The notes: generated by a model not told the origin, from the sequence alone. Counted from the first letter of the stretch, positions 35,305 to 45,981 are shown. The stretch: DNA of 64,000 bases from Sinorhizobium arboris LMG 14919 (GCF_000427465.1 NZ_ATYB01000007.1:74823-138822), one strand, 5' to 3'. Numbers and translations are program-made.

Positions 35305-37829
35305 ACGGTGTAGTCCGTTTCAAGGGTAAGGGTGAAATAGCTTGCCAGCGTCGTCGGGTTGAGAGCCTTGACCACGAACTTGCCCTCAAACTCCCGGTCC
35401 ATGCCCAGGGCGATCTGCTTACAATCACCGGGCATAAGGGTGATTGTATGGGTGGCGGGGTTCACATCTGCGCTTGGCCGCGGTTCCCCCACGACACGGC
35501 CCTTGGTGTCCTGAGCCTCCAATAGGATTTCAACGCTGATATCGCGCGAGAACATATCGTCCGAAATCAGCGCCACCTCGATGACCGGCACGCGCGTCGT
35601 GATGCGAGTCGCGCCATTGCGATAGCTGAGCTCGACCGAAGAGCGAGAGACAGCCGCTTGCCCTCCAGAATCCAGTCGCGCAACGAGCACTGGAACTACA
35701 GCCTCCGCGAGGGAGGCGCCGCCATGGAAGTAGAGGTGACCGTTGCTGTAAGGGGCCATGCTCCGCGGCAGCGCTGCTTGCGATGCGTCGGTGCGGATGC
35801 CAATCCGCTCAGCGGCCACGACAAGATTATTGCCGTCCTCGTTACCCGTGCCCAGAAGCATACGATCATGGGCATTGACCACCCATTTCCCGAGCGGCTT
35901 GGCGCAAACATCACCATGATCCGCCTGCGCATTCAGGAAAAAGCCGTGATCGGTCGCAATGACAGCGTCGTTGAACCCCATGCCCTTTAGCTTGTGAAGC
36001 GCATTGCGCACGAACTTGAGCGTGGACGGAATTAGCCCGAGGGTGGTCTCCGGATTGTTTTCGAGCTGACTGTCGATCTCCGTTGACCGCAGCACCAACA
36101 AATCCACGGTGGCTGGGATCTTGGGCTTACCGCGAACGAAGTCCCCAAGGGGCATTTCGCTGAAGCGATCACCGAATTTCTTTCGAAGAACGTCCATGCG
36201 GGCGGCAACATTGGTGACCGCCGCACCCCCGAGCTTAGGGACAAGCGCCTCGGTTTCCGTAGACAGCGTCAGCTGTGACCGGGCATCAGGAAGCAAGCTT
36301 GCCATGCCGACCGGTGTTATCGTGGGCAATTGCGCGTAAGCGGCATGGAGCTCGACCGGCCCGTCTTCCGCCAGCATCTTTTCCAGCGCGACCCCGAGTT
36401 CGTAGCGCAGAGCATCGACTAAAATGTACGCCACGCGACGCCCTGCGTCCTTCAGACGCGAACCCACAAAGCGGTCGAATGTTTCAGCATTCGCAAGCCG
36501 CTCCGCTGGCGGCCAGCCGGTTATCGCCAGGTGCTTCATGAAGATTGTTTGCACCTTCTCAGCCAGCCGGCGATAGCGCTGGCGAGATTGCTGAATGACC
36601 TCATGCATCGTGCCGTGGGGATCAATGAATTCCCCGACAGCCTGCTCAAACTCTCGATGCAGGCGATCGACCTCGCGCAGCGTAGTCACAAAGAAGTCGA
36701 TCAGCTCTGACTGCGTGCGCGCGTGATCTGCTAGTTGCCGCTCATAATCATCGCAAGCCTCGATGAGATTGAGGCCCGACCTGACCAGCTCCCACTGCGC
36801 CTGGCTCTCACCCTTTCCAAGCCAAACCGAGCTCTTGTGCCGTGCCAAAACCTTGCGGGCCGCGTCCACATCTCCTGTCGTGATCCCTTTGATCGCGACA
36901 TTGAGGTACGTGCGCTCTTCAAACGGAAACGTATCACGCTCCCCTAGATCTTCGATCGAGGCACACTGCCTCTGGAGATCGAGCTCAGCCTCTACGGTTT
37001 CTGCACGCTCGATGTAGGCCGACCGCCAGCGTGGATCATTGCGCAGGCGCTCGCAAACATCCTCGACCACGGGGCGCGCCTCAACAGGCGCGTGAGGTAC
37101 GCCCATTAGGGACGCCGGCAACGCCCCTGGCAGATCGAAAACGAACTCACTGAACAGAACGAAACGCCAAAGCTCATCGGCTAATGCGCCCCACGTCTTG
37201 CCGCGCGTCTTCACTGCCATCGATAACGTTGCGCGGAGGAACTCGCGCGCTTCGTCGGACCAGCCTTCCTGCCGCTTGAGCTCAGCTGACTGCTTTTCGC
37301 TTGGCACGAGAAGAGCGGTCAGAATTTCGCGCCCTGACTCGACACCCAACGCGGCCCGAAGGTGTGGCCAGCTGGCGCCACCGCCGATGGCATCGATAAC
37401 TGAGAATGCAGGCCCTGACGGCGTAGCAGAGAACGCCTTTCGTATCTCGGTGAGATGATCCGGACGCGCACGAAGGCAAAGGCTCAGATATTCATCGCCA
37501 TCGTCTTGCGGAAAGACCGCGCCGCACTTCCAATATATGGAAAACGGATCAACCTGCATCGCCTCGTCAGTGGCGGGCTTTCGGGCGGGAACATAGATGA
37601 GCACGCCCTCAACCGCGGGGTCGGGCTTGCCAAGATCAACAAGGGCAGTGAGGGCCGCCTGACGCGCCTCAATTCCACTCTCGGACGCATCCACGATAAC
37701 GACCTGGTCGCTGGCCAAGCTAAGGCATTGATCGCGATAGCGATGCTCCGGATCATAAACGACCATGCAGCCCGCCCGCCGAAGACGCGGAAGAAGGATT
37801 TGCTCCTTGATGAAATGTGAAATGCTCAT
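35301..37829 (-). CDS. pglZ: BREX phosphatase-like protein PglZ
   Basis: 842 residues. Alkaline-phosphatase-superfamily metal motifs are seen in VAYILVDALRYELG (about 463-476) and VIATDHGFFLNAQAD (about 621-635). The N-terminal region (FIKEQILLPRLRRAG) and the beta-rich C-terminus fit PglZ. It is core to all BREX types and needed for both methylation and defence; its enzymatic activity is nuclease- or phosphatase-like but debated. It lies about 100 bases after pglX-C and overlaps brxL by 4 nt. Confidence 0.92.
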   Translation of the reverse strand: MSISHFIKEQILLPRLRRAGCMVVYDPEHRYRDQCLSLASDQVVIVDASESGIEARQAALTALVDLGKPDPAVEGVLIYVPARKPATDEAMQVDPFSIYWKCGAVFPQDDGDEYLSLCLRARPDHLTEIRKAFSATPSGPAFSVIDAIGGGASWPHLRAALGVESGREILTALLVPSEKQSAELKRQEGWSDEAREFLRATLSMAVKTRGKTWGALADELWRFVLFSEFVFDLPGALPASLMGVPHAPVEARPVVEDVCERLRNDPRWRSAYIERAETVEAELDLQRQCASIEDLGERDTFPFEERTYLNVAIKGITTGDVDAARKVLARHKSSVWLGKGESQAQWELVRSGLNLIEACDDYERQLADHARTQSELIDFFVTTLREVDRLHREFEQAVGEFIDPHGTMHEVIQQSRQRYRRLAEKVQTIFMKHLAITGWPPAERLANAETFDRFVGSRLKDAGRRVAYILVDALRYELGVALEKMLAEDGPVELHAAYAQLPTITPVGMASLLPDARSQLTLSTETEALVPKLGGAAVTNVAARMDVLRKKFGDRFSEMPLGDFVRGKPKIPATVDLLVLRSTEIDSQLENNPETTLGLIPSTLKFVRNALHKLKGMGFNDAVIATDHGFFLNAQADHGDVCAKPLGKWVVNAHDRMLLGTGNEDGNNLVVAAERIGIRTDASQAALPRSMAPYSNGHLYFHGGASLAEAVVPVLVARLDSGGQAAVSRSSVELSYRNGATRITTRVPVIEVALISDDMFSRDISVEILLEAQDTKGRVVGEPRPSADVNPATHTITLMPGDCKQIALGMDREFEGKFVVKALNPTTLASYFTLTLETDYTV

Positions 37830-37931
37830 CAGTTCAAATCTCTTCTAAATATCCATAATCATTGACAATATCTTCGGCACAGCTCGAAGAGTGAAAGAAA
37901 CAAATGAGCGTTGCAACACTATATTGCATCC

Positions 37932-39866
37932 TCATTCTACGCCGCCTTTCTTCTTCCTCTTGCCATCCTCCGCCAATGAGGCGGGTTCATAGAGCTGTTC
38001 GCGGTCGTGCGCGATGGCGAGTGACTTGTCTGTCTTGCACTTCTCGCGCACGCGGTCCGGCCAATAGGCCATGGCGAGCTGGGCCCAGTCGTATTCCCCC
38101 TTCTCAAGCTTCGTCCACGTGTCCTTCAACACCTTCTGCCAGGGCTTGTGTTGGAACAACTGCCACAACGGCGCGGCAGTGATCTGGACGCCGTCGTCAT
38201 GGTTCGGACGATAGGTCGGCGCGATCTGCAGCAGGGTATCGCGCAACTCGATCAGTTCCAGCTCCAGGCTCTGCAGCCCTTCGAAGGCCTTCTCATCGTC
38301 TCGCGAGCGGGCCGCGCCTTTGTCGCGCAGAGCGGCGGCATCGCGCGCAACCTGCTTCAGGTTCGGTTCCACGAAGTCGTTGACGGCGGTGTAGAGCGTC
38401 TGGCTGGTCAGGCTCGGGTAATAGAGCCAAAGCGTGTAGCTGCCCGAGCTGGTCGACAGCGGCCAGTAAATCGGCGCTTTGCGGCGGCTCTTGCTATACT
38501 GCCTCAGGTGCAGCGGGAAAAAGTCGCGCTGCAGCCAGCGACGCACGTCGCCCGGCACCTCCGTATCGACTCGCGCAAGAAGTTCTTCGATCAGCCGGGC
38601 CAGATCATCAGGGTGACCCCGGTCGTCGACCAGGATGCCATTGTGGGCATGAAACGGCGCGGCGCCGTCAGGCAACATGCCCGGACTCTTGGCTGGTAGC
38701 GGATCGAACGGGTCCGGCTCGGGCGGGGCGTCGCGTTCACCCGTCGCCAGTCGCCAGTCGAAACGGCCAAATGCGACGCCAACAGCCCAGCTAAGTAGGC
38801 CGTCGGTTTGGTCAATCTCGGTAGCACCGTCACCGTCTTCGTTCTCGTCTGCGTCCTCACCGACGTCACTGACTTCTCCGACAGGTGAAGTGGATGGAGC
38901 CCTTGCTGCGACACGGTCAACCTCGCTGAATCCATAGAGCTCGAATGCGATCTCGTCGATCCCCACTTGTATCTCAGCCAGCTCGGCCTCAATGGACGGC
39001 AGGTCATAGCTCCCAACTCGTACGCGCAGCGCGGCCGGCAAATGGAACGCATGAGAGTTCTCCTCTGTGGTATCCAAGGCGCGCTTGAGCGCCCAAGCAC
39101 GACGCGCCAACTGCACCAGCTGTTGTCTGCGATCGTCGTCGGGAGCTGGAAGTGGTGTTGTCTGAATTACTCCAACTTCGAACGAGTGAGCTGCGCCGCC
39201 GGGCCGCGCGTCAGCAGCGGCCAGCTGAACCTCGACAAGCTTGTGGAAAGCACTGCTCAGAGAAATTGCCAAAGCCCAGAACAGAACGTCTTCGTTATCA
39301 TTATAAGCAATTACTGCGGGGCCTTTGTCGCCGAATATGCAATTTCTCGGCATAACTCTCATTGACAAACGGCTCTTAGTTCTTCGTGACCAAGTCAGGC
39401 CTGGCCGGAAATAAAGACCCTTACTGGGTACTATTGCCGATTTATACGTCTTTGTAGTGACTCTCTCCGCCTCCAAATAGGCGCCGTCCTTGAGCCAATC
39501 TACAACAAGGTATACGTCTGCGTAATACGGCCGGAATTCGCCGCCCTTTGGGTGCACCATCCATCGACCAGTTTCCAATTTCACTTCGCACCAAGATCTT
39601 AGGAAGCGGAAATCATCATTGGAATTTACGCCTCGCCTTGGTAGAAATCCCGTTGCCGCACTCTCGAATGCTTCGTGCTTCTTGAAGGTGTTTCGCACCG
39701 AATCGCCTACCCAGTAGGCAAATGAAGCACCAGGGAAAGTTTTGAATGTTTCCGTATTTGCGGGAAATATTCGAGAGTCCTCAATTCCGTTCCGAAAGCT
39801 TCCCACGATTTCATCGAGAGCGTAGTGTTTATCTGTTGCTTCTAGAACACGAAGAAATACTGTCAT
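37932..39866 (-). CDS. pglX: PglX C-terminal half (BREX methyltransferase, target recognition part)
   Basis: 644 residues that match the region following the methyltransferase domain of full-length PglX: FLRVLEATDKHYALDEIVGS, then AYWVGDSVRNTF and a long C-terminal part ending in a basic tail (KRKKKGG). No SAM-binding motif. Its ATG shares a base with the stop of the upstream half (TAATG), so ribosomes can re-initiate. Together the halves total 1272 residues, the usual size of one PglX. It probably carries DNA recognition and pairs with the N-terminal half. Confidence 0.86.
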   Translation of the reverse strand: MTVFLRVLEATDKHYALDEIVGSFRNGIEDSRIFPANTETFKTFPGASFAYWVGDSVRNTFKKHEAFESAATGFLPRRGVNSNDDFRFLRSWCEVKLETGRWMVHPKGGEFRPYYADVYLVVDWLKDGAYLEAERVTTKTYKSAIVPSKGLYFRPGLTWSRRTKSRLSMRVMPRNCIFGDKGPAVIAYNDNEDVLFWALAISLSSAFHKLVEVQLAAADARPGGAAHSFEVGVIQTTPLPAPDDDRRQQLVQLARRAWALKRALDTTEENSHAFHLPAALRVRVGSYDLPSIEAELAEIQVGIDEIAFELYGFSEVDRVAARAPSTSPVGEVSDVGEDADENEDGDGATEIDQTDGLLSWAVGVAFGRFDWRLATGERDAPPEPDPFDPLPAKSPGMLPDGAAPFHAHNGILVDDRGHPDDLARLIEELLARVDTEVPGDVRRWLQRDFFPLHLRQYSKSRRKAPIYWPLSTSSGSYTLWLYYPSLTSQTLYTAVNDFVEPNLKQVARDAAALRDKGAARSRDDEKAFEGLQSLELELIELRDTLLQIAPTYRPNHDDGVQITAAPLWQLFQHKPWQKVLKDTWTKLEKGEYDWAQLAMAYWPDRVREKCKTDKSLAIAHDREQLYEPASLAEDGKRKKKGGVE

Positions 39867-41752
39867 TATCTCTTCTCCAGTGCGTACGCAGCTGCTTCTA
39901 CTAACGCATCATCCATGACGCCCAAGCCCAAGTCTGCCATAACCTCTGGCTTGGCGACGCCGAGAACTATGTCTTCCCGCCAAGCGGCGAAGCTCTTCAA
40001 AAAGAAACAGGTGCGTGATGTTATGGCGCCTAGGCGGCTGCCAGCGCGCATCATCTCCAAACCGCGCTCGACAAAAATTGCAAGCAAGTCGTTCTTGCTT
40101 GAAGGATAAGTCTTGATCAGCTCTTCTTTGGTGTTGGCCGCCAGAGCGCCGAAAGGCGGATTCATCACGACTACATCGAACACTTCCCGACAATGGTCGA
40201 TCATCCGCAGCCCTTGCAGAGCGTCGTCGGCAAACAGCCGTCCCTGATATGTGGATCGCGCCGCGCGGGCAAAATCCGTAAGCGCTCCGCGCAGCCGCGC
40301 CTCGGCCTTCTGCCACTGCTCCATATCTTCAGCGCGAAAGAGGGCACCATGCTCGCCAAAGACCTTGCGGATCAGCGCAGGCAGTTCCTTTTCGACCTTC
40401 AGCAACACACCAAGCTCGGGCAGGCCCTTGAGCATGAACAGCGTCTGCTCGAACAGCTCGGCATCTAGGGGGCCCAGTTCCTCCATGAAGCGCTTGCGCA
40501 GGTCCACCTCGGCCGGCGGGGCCACCGCCGCCACCACATGGCCCTGGCCCACCTGCGGCCGGTCCTTAGACTTCACGCCCGCCTCATGCCAAGCCCGCTG
40601 CGCCCGCAGCCACAGCGCCAGCGACGCGATCTGCGCCGCCCGCGGGTCGATATCGACGCCATAGATGTTGTGCTCGATGATCAGCCGCGGCACGTCGCGC
40701 AGCAAGGCATCCAGGTCGACATAGGTTTCCAATAGCGGCTTCAGATCAGGGCCGCCGCCGGTTTCCCGATCCAGCGCGGCGGGCCCATGGGTCTGCTCCC
40801 ACTCCCAGGTCTCGCGGTAGATTTCCTGGAACAGGTCGAAAGCGTAGAGGCCGAAATGCATCGAACCGCAGGCGGGGTCGAGAAGCTTGATCGTACGCGG
40901 GTCGCGCAGGCGTCTGGCAGACTCTGGCTGCTCATCCGGTTTCACCAGCAGATACTGGCAGCGGTCGCGCAGCGAGGTTTGCCCGCCCGTCCAGTTGAAC
41001 CAGAGCCGCCCCAGCGTATTGTCGACCAGGAATTCCACCACATAGCGCGGCGTGAAGAACTGGTTACGGACGGCGAGCTCTCGACTGTTGCGCGGCGCCT
41101 GGGACGCCTCGCGCATCGCTTTGCGCTCTTCCTTCGAGTTAAAGTACTGGTAGATCCAGCCAATCGTCTCGTCCTCAGCCCAAAGAGGGTCGATCTCCCC
41201 GTGATTAATCAGAGTCAGAAGTTGAACGAGCGCCACCTCGCGAGGGAACAGTCGCCCTTGCGGTGAATAGCGATCAAAGAGAGCTGGCAAATCCTGCGAT
41301 AGCTCGTCAAAGACGCTCAAGAGATACGTCCGATAAGCATCCCCGGTTTCGCCAAGGCCGGCGCCAGCTAGCCGGGAGTAAAGTTGAAAACCTTTGGCCT
41401 GGTAGCCGTTGCCGACAGACTCGATTAGCAGCCCGCGCGCTTCTGCCATACGTAGCGCCGCCAACCGGTTGAGGACGGTGAAGGCTTGTTCGCGCACGAT
41501 CCGGTCAAGGCCGGCAGTGGCATCCGTGCCGGGGCTTGCGCAATAGTGGGCAAGCGTATCGCGCAGGATGCGCGCCGTTTCCCGCTGCGCGTCGGTCAGG
41601 TGACGCAGGTTCTCTATCGGCGTGACTGTGCCGGACGCGGGATCAAGCCCGTAGTCGAGCTGCAGCTGGCGGGTGAACTCCTCCTCTAGCGTTTTGCGCG
41701 CCTCATTCACAAATCGCTGCAAGCGATTTCGCGTCGCCTGATCGAAAGCCAT
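39866..41752 (-). CDS. pglX: PglX N-terminal half (BREX adenine-specific DNA methyltransferase)
   Basis: 628 residues holding the complete N6-adenine methyltransferase: SAM-binding motif I LLDPACGSMHFGLYAF (about 287-302) and catalytic NPPF in VVMNPPFGALAAN (about 527). It stops right after DALVEAAAYALEKR, where a full-length PglX would run on into the second gene. It begins 2 nt after the brxC stop. BREX uses this enzyme to mark self DNA. The split is at a clean stop-start and there is no homopolymer at the junction. Confidence 0.9.
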   Translation of the reverse strand: MAFDQATRNRLQRFVNEARKTLEEEFTRQLQLDYGLDPASGTVTPIENLRHLTDAQRETARILRDTLAHYCASPGTDATAGLDRIVREQAFTVLNRLAALRMAEARGLLIESVGNGYQAKGFQLYSRLAGAGLGETGDAYRTYLLSVFDELSQDLPALFDRYSPQGRLFPREVALVQLLTLINHGEIDPLWAEDETIGWIYQYFNSKEERKAMREASQAPRNSRELAVRNQFFTPRYVVEFLVDNTLGRLWFNWTGGQTSLRDRCQYLLVKPDEQPESARRLRDPRTIKLLDPACGSMHFGLYAFDLFQEIYRETWEWEQTHGPAALDRETGGGPDLKPLLETYVDLDALLRDVPRLIIEHNIYGVDIDPRAAQIASLALWLRAQRAWHEAGVKSKDRPQVGQGHVVAAVAPPAEVDLRKRFMEELGPLDAELFEQTLFMLKGLPELGVLLKVEKELPALIRKVFGEHGALFRAEDMEQWQKAEARLRGALTDFARAARSTYQGRLFADDALQGLRMIDHCREVFDVVVMNPPFGALAANTKEELIKTYPSSKNDLLAIFVERGLEMMRAGSRLGAITSRTCFFLKSFAAWREDIVLGVAKPEVMADLGLGVMDDALVEAAAYALEKR

Positions 41753-41754
41753 AA

Positions 41755-44700
41755 TTACTTCTCTCCCTCGATGATGAGGGAGAGCTCGACGTCCCGATAG
41801 GCAGAGAACTGGCCCCGTAACTGATTAAGGCGCTGAATGAGGGATTCCAAGTCGGCGAGGGTCGTCAATTTCGCCGGCAGCGGAACTGCTTCGGTGAGCT
41901 TCTTGGGACCATCCTCAGCCATGCCCTTCTGCTGCTGCGCTTCGCGCTGCAAAACACGCTCTTTTCCCTGCCGCTGGATGGATCGGCGTAGGTCATCAAT
42001 CGTGCTGTTGATGTCATAGTTGCGGGTCAAGAGCCGCTTCAAACCGGCGAGATCATGTCCTACGCTGAGCTCCAAGGCATCGAGCCTAGCGGCCACGTTG
42101 CTCCGTTCCTCCTGCGTCAGCTCATTCCATTCCGGTACGCGCTGTAGATCATCGAGACCGTCCTTAAGCCGCTGCTTCTGCTGCTCCGCCAGCGTGGCGA
42201 CCGCATCCCTTACACGCGCCTTGGTCTCCGTCAGCTGCGTGCTGAAATCCGCCGTATGACGATAAAACTCATCCGTTGCGATCCAATCAGTCACCGACTT
42301 GAGAGCATCCTCCGAATCTCGGCGAAGGTCGCCGGGAATGCCGGTGTCCGGCAGCTGACCGATCTCGCGGCAGTGATCCTGAAGGTCGCGGAGGGTCGTT
42401 TCGAGCCCGTTGTCGAGAGCCCGTTTGACCTCATGGGTCCACTTCAAGTTGTTATAGATCGATGAGTCCTCAGCCCCTAGGCGCTGCGGCGCATCGGACG
42501 CATCTGTGAAGAGAATGTCGGCAATCTCCTGGTTCATGCCTTTGACGCGGTCACTACCGCCGAGCCCGAGGCGGCTGAGACGCTCCGAAAGAGTCCCATA
42601 CTCCAACTGGAACCGCGTGAAGTGCTTGGCCGTCGCCTTACTGATCTCCTGTTCCAGCGGAATGACGACGTCCCCGACGAGGTCGGTTAATCGCTGTGCC
42701 GCTCGGCCCAGGGTTTCGTTCGAGGGCCGCTCATGGCGAAGCGAAACGCCGACCTGGCGGAAAGAATTGTTGGTTTTGAGCGCTTCAATCGCTTGGGGGC
42801 CGGCCGCGGTGACTTCGCGCCCTGACACAGTGAGCTTGATCTCACCCGCCATCAGCATGGCTGCCAAGATGTAGCGGGTCGTGTCAGGCGACCAGCCGAA
42901 CGGATCGCTTGAGAAATCATCCAGCAGCCGCTTACCGTTGGCGATCCCGTGGCGATCTATGTAGTCGCGGATGCTGATCATCGCGCGGTGATCCGTGCGG
43001 AAGCTCGCCTTTCCAGCAACGGTCTGCACCAACCCTAAAGGATCAAGATTGCTTGCAAGGGCGGCAGGGTTCGCCGCCTTGACGAATCTCTCTGCGTTGT
43101 CAGTGGAGACGCGGACGGGGGCTTCTGCGTAGCGGTCGAAGACCTCGGCAGCCACCTTTGCCAGCAGCTTTTTCGATGCCTCTAAAAGATCAGGATCAAG
43201 CGCAGCAGCCGCTGTTGCCTCTCCGCGAAAAACGAAAGAGCCGGCCTGCAACGACTGCTTGATCTTGCTCTGAAGTTGGAGCGCCAACTTGGCTGCGCGC
43301 TCCAATTGGCCGGCGCAATAATCCCTGATTTCCTGCTCAGGATCATTGCGATGAAGTTCAGCGATGCGCTGGCAGCGATAGATCTCCCCATTCAACTCAT
43401 CAATGTCGGGATTGGTACGCGCGACCAAGCCGATCACATTGCGGTTCTGGCGGCCCCGCGAGTCATCGAGCATCCGCGTGCGCGCCGTTTCTGCGTCGTC
43501 TGGCTTAACGAACTCAACGACCGTCTGAATGGCGTTCTGATCTCCCGATACGCTGGTGACGGCGCTGCCGGACTGGAGTTTTAGCCCCGTAGCAACGGCC
43601 ATCGTTCCCTGGAGAGTGTGGCGCGGTAAGGGGTCGAACACCTCGCGCAAGTTCGCGGCGAAAATGCTCTTCAGATCGACAGTTCTGAGGGCGATGCCGC
43701 CCCGCTCTTCCTCGATGTCACGCAAGCGCTCACTCAAGAAGACGAGATTGCCGTCCTTCTCGCCAAGCGGCACGCGCACGTTGGCAAGCATCTCATCGAC
43801 AGCTTTCTTAACGTCCTCAAGCCGCGAAGGCGCGGTCACGCCAGGCTGCATCAAGGCCGCAACGTTCTGGGCGGTCACCGGCAGGTTCCCCAGAATTTGA
43901 AGAACGGCGATGGTCTTAGCTACCTCTAGGTGGAGATCGCTCCCAAAGTACTCGATTTGTACCTTGCCGACCGATTGATAGATTGAAGGGAACGCGCGCC
44001 TGATATCCTTCTCTAGATCGTCAAAGAGCGTCACGGTTGTAGCGAGCCAGCCAACCGGATTGTCCGCCATAGGCTTCGATCCACCTTCGCCTTTGAGAAC
44101 GTCTTGAATGACTTTGATTGCTGAACGCAGGCCGATGCCGCCTGTCGACTTCGCCAGAGCTCCCAACAGGTGGAGGAGGATATCGAAATGAGCCGGCAAG
44201 AAGGGATACAGATTAATAAAGCTCTCGCGGCTGAAATCGGCGTCGTAGTACTTAGCGTCCTGAAGCTTCGTATTGTGGCGCAGCGCCTGACCGTGCGTAT
44301 CAAACATCTTGCCAAGCTCAGCCGCCCCGGCTGCGGATTTTCCGAGAAGGCGCCGATAGCAAATTTCCTTGATGTCGTTCGACTCAAGGTCGATTTGAAT
44401 CGGAAAGCGATCCTTCAGCTTAAACAGCTTATCGGAATTGAGCGCTGCTCGAGGGTCGTCCTCCGTCAGCGTTTGCTGCGCGGTTGAAATGATCCAGACC
44501 TTGCCGTCCCCCAGCCGCTTCAGATTTTTCGCAAGCCCGTCGAGATTGAGGATCAGGTTGTCGCGCGACGCTACATATTGACCGACTTCGTCAACGACGA
44601 AGATGATGTTCTCTTTGCCGCTCTTTTCACGGACGATGTCGATCATCGCTTGAACGCGCTGATCTTCAAATTCGTAGAAACCTTCGGTGCTCGAAGTGAA

Positions 44701-45387
44701 GGATTTAGGTTCCGGAAACAATGCCGGATACATTTCATGGGCAATCTTAGGAATAAGGCCGTCAATGGCGAGAGGGTTGTTCTGAACCCGCGCCCAATTC
44801 GCTCCTTTGAAGGCGCGAGCGACATGCTCCTCCAGTTCTTGCATGCGGCCATCTTTTTCGACCATGCGCTCGAACGCGGCGACCTTCAGGTTCCGAGAAT
44901 AACCGGCCCATTGTAGGACTTTGAAATACAGAACCGTTGAGACGTCCTCCATCGTGGCGCCGGCGAGCATCTCGCTTGCCAGATCAAGCATCACGACAGC
45001 GGCAGGGAATCGTTTTGCGACCGTAGCGAGCAGCGCTTTGGTTTGGGCCTTGTTAAGCCGGTCCTGAAGGTGATTGATGAAGGGTGTTCCATCGATGGTG
45101 CGTTTGTCATCAAACGCCATACCGAGATACTTCGTGAAAGAGCTCTTGCCCGACCCATAGAAGCCGGAAACCCAGACGCCGATTTCGTTCTCTCCCCCCG
45201 CTTCCATGGCCAGCTGCATACGATCCAGCAGCTTACGGAATTGCTCTTCTATGCTCTCCGTAACGACATACTCGGAGATTTCCGCCTTCAGGCGGTTTTC
45301 CTGCGAAGCGCCATAGCTAATGACCTTCTCAATGTTTCTTTGGATGTCTTTGCTCGGATCGAAAAGCGCGCGGATCGCCATGTTCAT
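41755..45387 (-). CDS. brxC: BREX large P-loop ATPase BrxC
   Basis: 1210 residues with Walker A SGFYGSGKSSFTKYLG (about 74-89) and Walker B NIIFVVDEVGQYVA (about 258-271), as in BrxC/PglY (DUF2791-type). The C-terminal third is helical and coiled-coil-like. BrxC is essential for BREX methylation and defence. It follows brxB by about 18 nt and precedes pglX-N by 2 nt. ATG 45381 is a possible alternative start. Confidence 0.94.
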   Translation of the reverse strand: MNMAIRALFDPSKDIQRNIEKVISYGASQENRLKAEISEYVVTESIEEQFRKLLDRMQLAMEAGGENEIGVWVSGFYGSGKSSFTKYLGMAFDDKRTIDGTPFINHLQDRLNKAQTKALLATVAKRFPAAVVMLDLASEMLAGATMEDVSTVLYFKVLQWAGYSRNLKVAAFERMVEKDGRMQELEEHVARAFKGANWARVQNNPLAIDGLIPKIAHEMYPALFPEPKSFTSSTEGFYEFEDQRVQAMIDIVREKSGKENIIFVVDEVGQYVASRDNLILNLDGLAKNLKRLGDGKVWIISTAQQTLTEDDPRAALNSDKLFKLKDRFPIQIDLESNDIKEICYRRLLGKSAAGAAELGKMFDTHGQALRHNTKLQDAKYYDADFSRESFINLYPFLPAHFDILLHLLGALAKSTGGIGLRSAIKVIQDVLKGEGGSKPMADNPVGWLATTVTLFDDLEKDIRRAFPSIYQSVGKVQIEYFGSDLHLEVAKTIAVLQILGNLPVTAQNVAALMQPGVTAPSRLEDVKKAVDEMLANVRVPLGEKDGNLVFLSERLRDIEEERGGIALRTVDLKSIFAANLREVFDPLPRHTLQGTMAVATGLKLQSGSAVTSVSGDQNAIQTVVEFVKPDDAETARTRMLDDSRGRQNRNVIGLVARTNPDIDELNGEIYRCQRIAELHRNDPEQEIRDYCAGQLERAAKLALQLQSKIKQSLQAGSFVFRGEATAAAALDPDLLEASKKLLAKVAAEVFDRYAEAPVRVSTDNAERFVKAANPAALASNLDPLGLVQTVAGKASFRTDHRAMISIRDYIDRHGIANGKRLLDDFSSDPFGWSPDTTRYILAAMLMAGEIKLTVSGREVTAAGPQAIEALKTNNSFRQVGVSLRHERPSNETLGRAAQRLTDLVGDVVIPLEQEISKATAKHFTRFQLEYGTLSERLSRLGLGGSDRVKGMNQEIADILFTDASDAPQRLGAEDSSIYNNLKWTHEVKRALDNGLETTLRDLQDHCREIGQLPDTGIPGDLRRDSEDALKSVTDWIATDEFYRHTADFSTQLTETKARVRDAVATLAEQQKQRLKDGLDDLQRVPEWNELTQEERSNVAARLDALELSVGHDLAGLKRLLTRNYDINSTIDDLRRSIQRQGKERVLQREAQQQKGMAEDGPKKLTEAVPLPAKLTTLADLESLIQRLNQLRGQFSAYRDVELSLIIEGEK

Positions 45388-45405
45388 CTCACTGCATCAG
45401 TTCGT

Positions 45406-45981
45406 TCACCCGCCCACGTGGACGGAACGGTAATTGCCATCTTCGGGGTAGAAGCCCAGAAACTTCAGTCGCGTCTTGCCAGTCCTCACTCCGGGATAAA
45501 GGAAGACTGTCGGCACATGGAATTTTCCCTGCAACTGGCTCTCGATTGCGCCGATGCGCATAAAGGGATGTAGCGCTTCCAGGTCTGTCACCAAAACTAG
45601 CCCGTTGGGCCTGCCTTCGTGTTTCGTCAGAACCGACTCAAGTCGCGATAGCAGGCCGTTGCCAGTAGCGATGATATCTGCAAGCGCTTTGTTCGAGCGC
45701 TGCCAGTCGAGCGGCGCCGACTTATCCTCGGCCACACAAAGCTCCCAAAACGGATCGTCTCTAAGGAGAGCCCACAACTGCTCCGCGATCGAGAATACTT
45801 CCACTTCCCACTGATCCTGCCGAAGCTTCGAAACCCAAGCAGGCGTTTGCCGCTTGACGTCCAGGATCTGCTCCGGCGGAAAAACGAGGTAGAAGATGGG
45901 CTCAAAACTAGCGTGGCCGAGTTCTCGGCCCTGCTTTATGCGCTCGCGCAGCTCGTCAAAATCAGCTCTTAGAGATGACAT
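45406..45981 (-). CDS. brxB: BREX protein BrxB (DUF1788)
   Basis: 191 residues from ATG 45981 (MSSLRADFDELRERIKQ), with GGAGG 9 nt upstream; overlaps the brxA end by 20 nt. The family pattern FEPIFYLVFPPEQILDVKRQ, the central VLVTDLEALHPFMRIGAIES and the C-terminal FLYPGVRTGKTRLKFLGFYP are clear. BrxB is a conserved component of types 1, 5 and 6. Confidence 0.92.
   Translation of the reverse strand: MSSLRADFDELRERIKQGRELGHASFEPIFYLVFPPEQILDVKRQTPAWVSKLRQDQWEVEVFSIAEQLWALLRDDPFWELCVAEDKSAPLDWQRSNKALADIIATGNGLLSRLESVLTKHEGRPNGLVLVTDLEALHPFMRIGAIESQLQGKFHVPTVFLYPGVRTGKTRLKFLGFYPEDGNYRSVHVGG

Noticed and set aside
37932..41752. Phase-variable pglX through a homopolymer tract
   Set aside because: The split point is a clean TAATG overlap with no homopolymer run at the junction.
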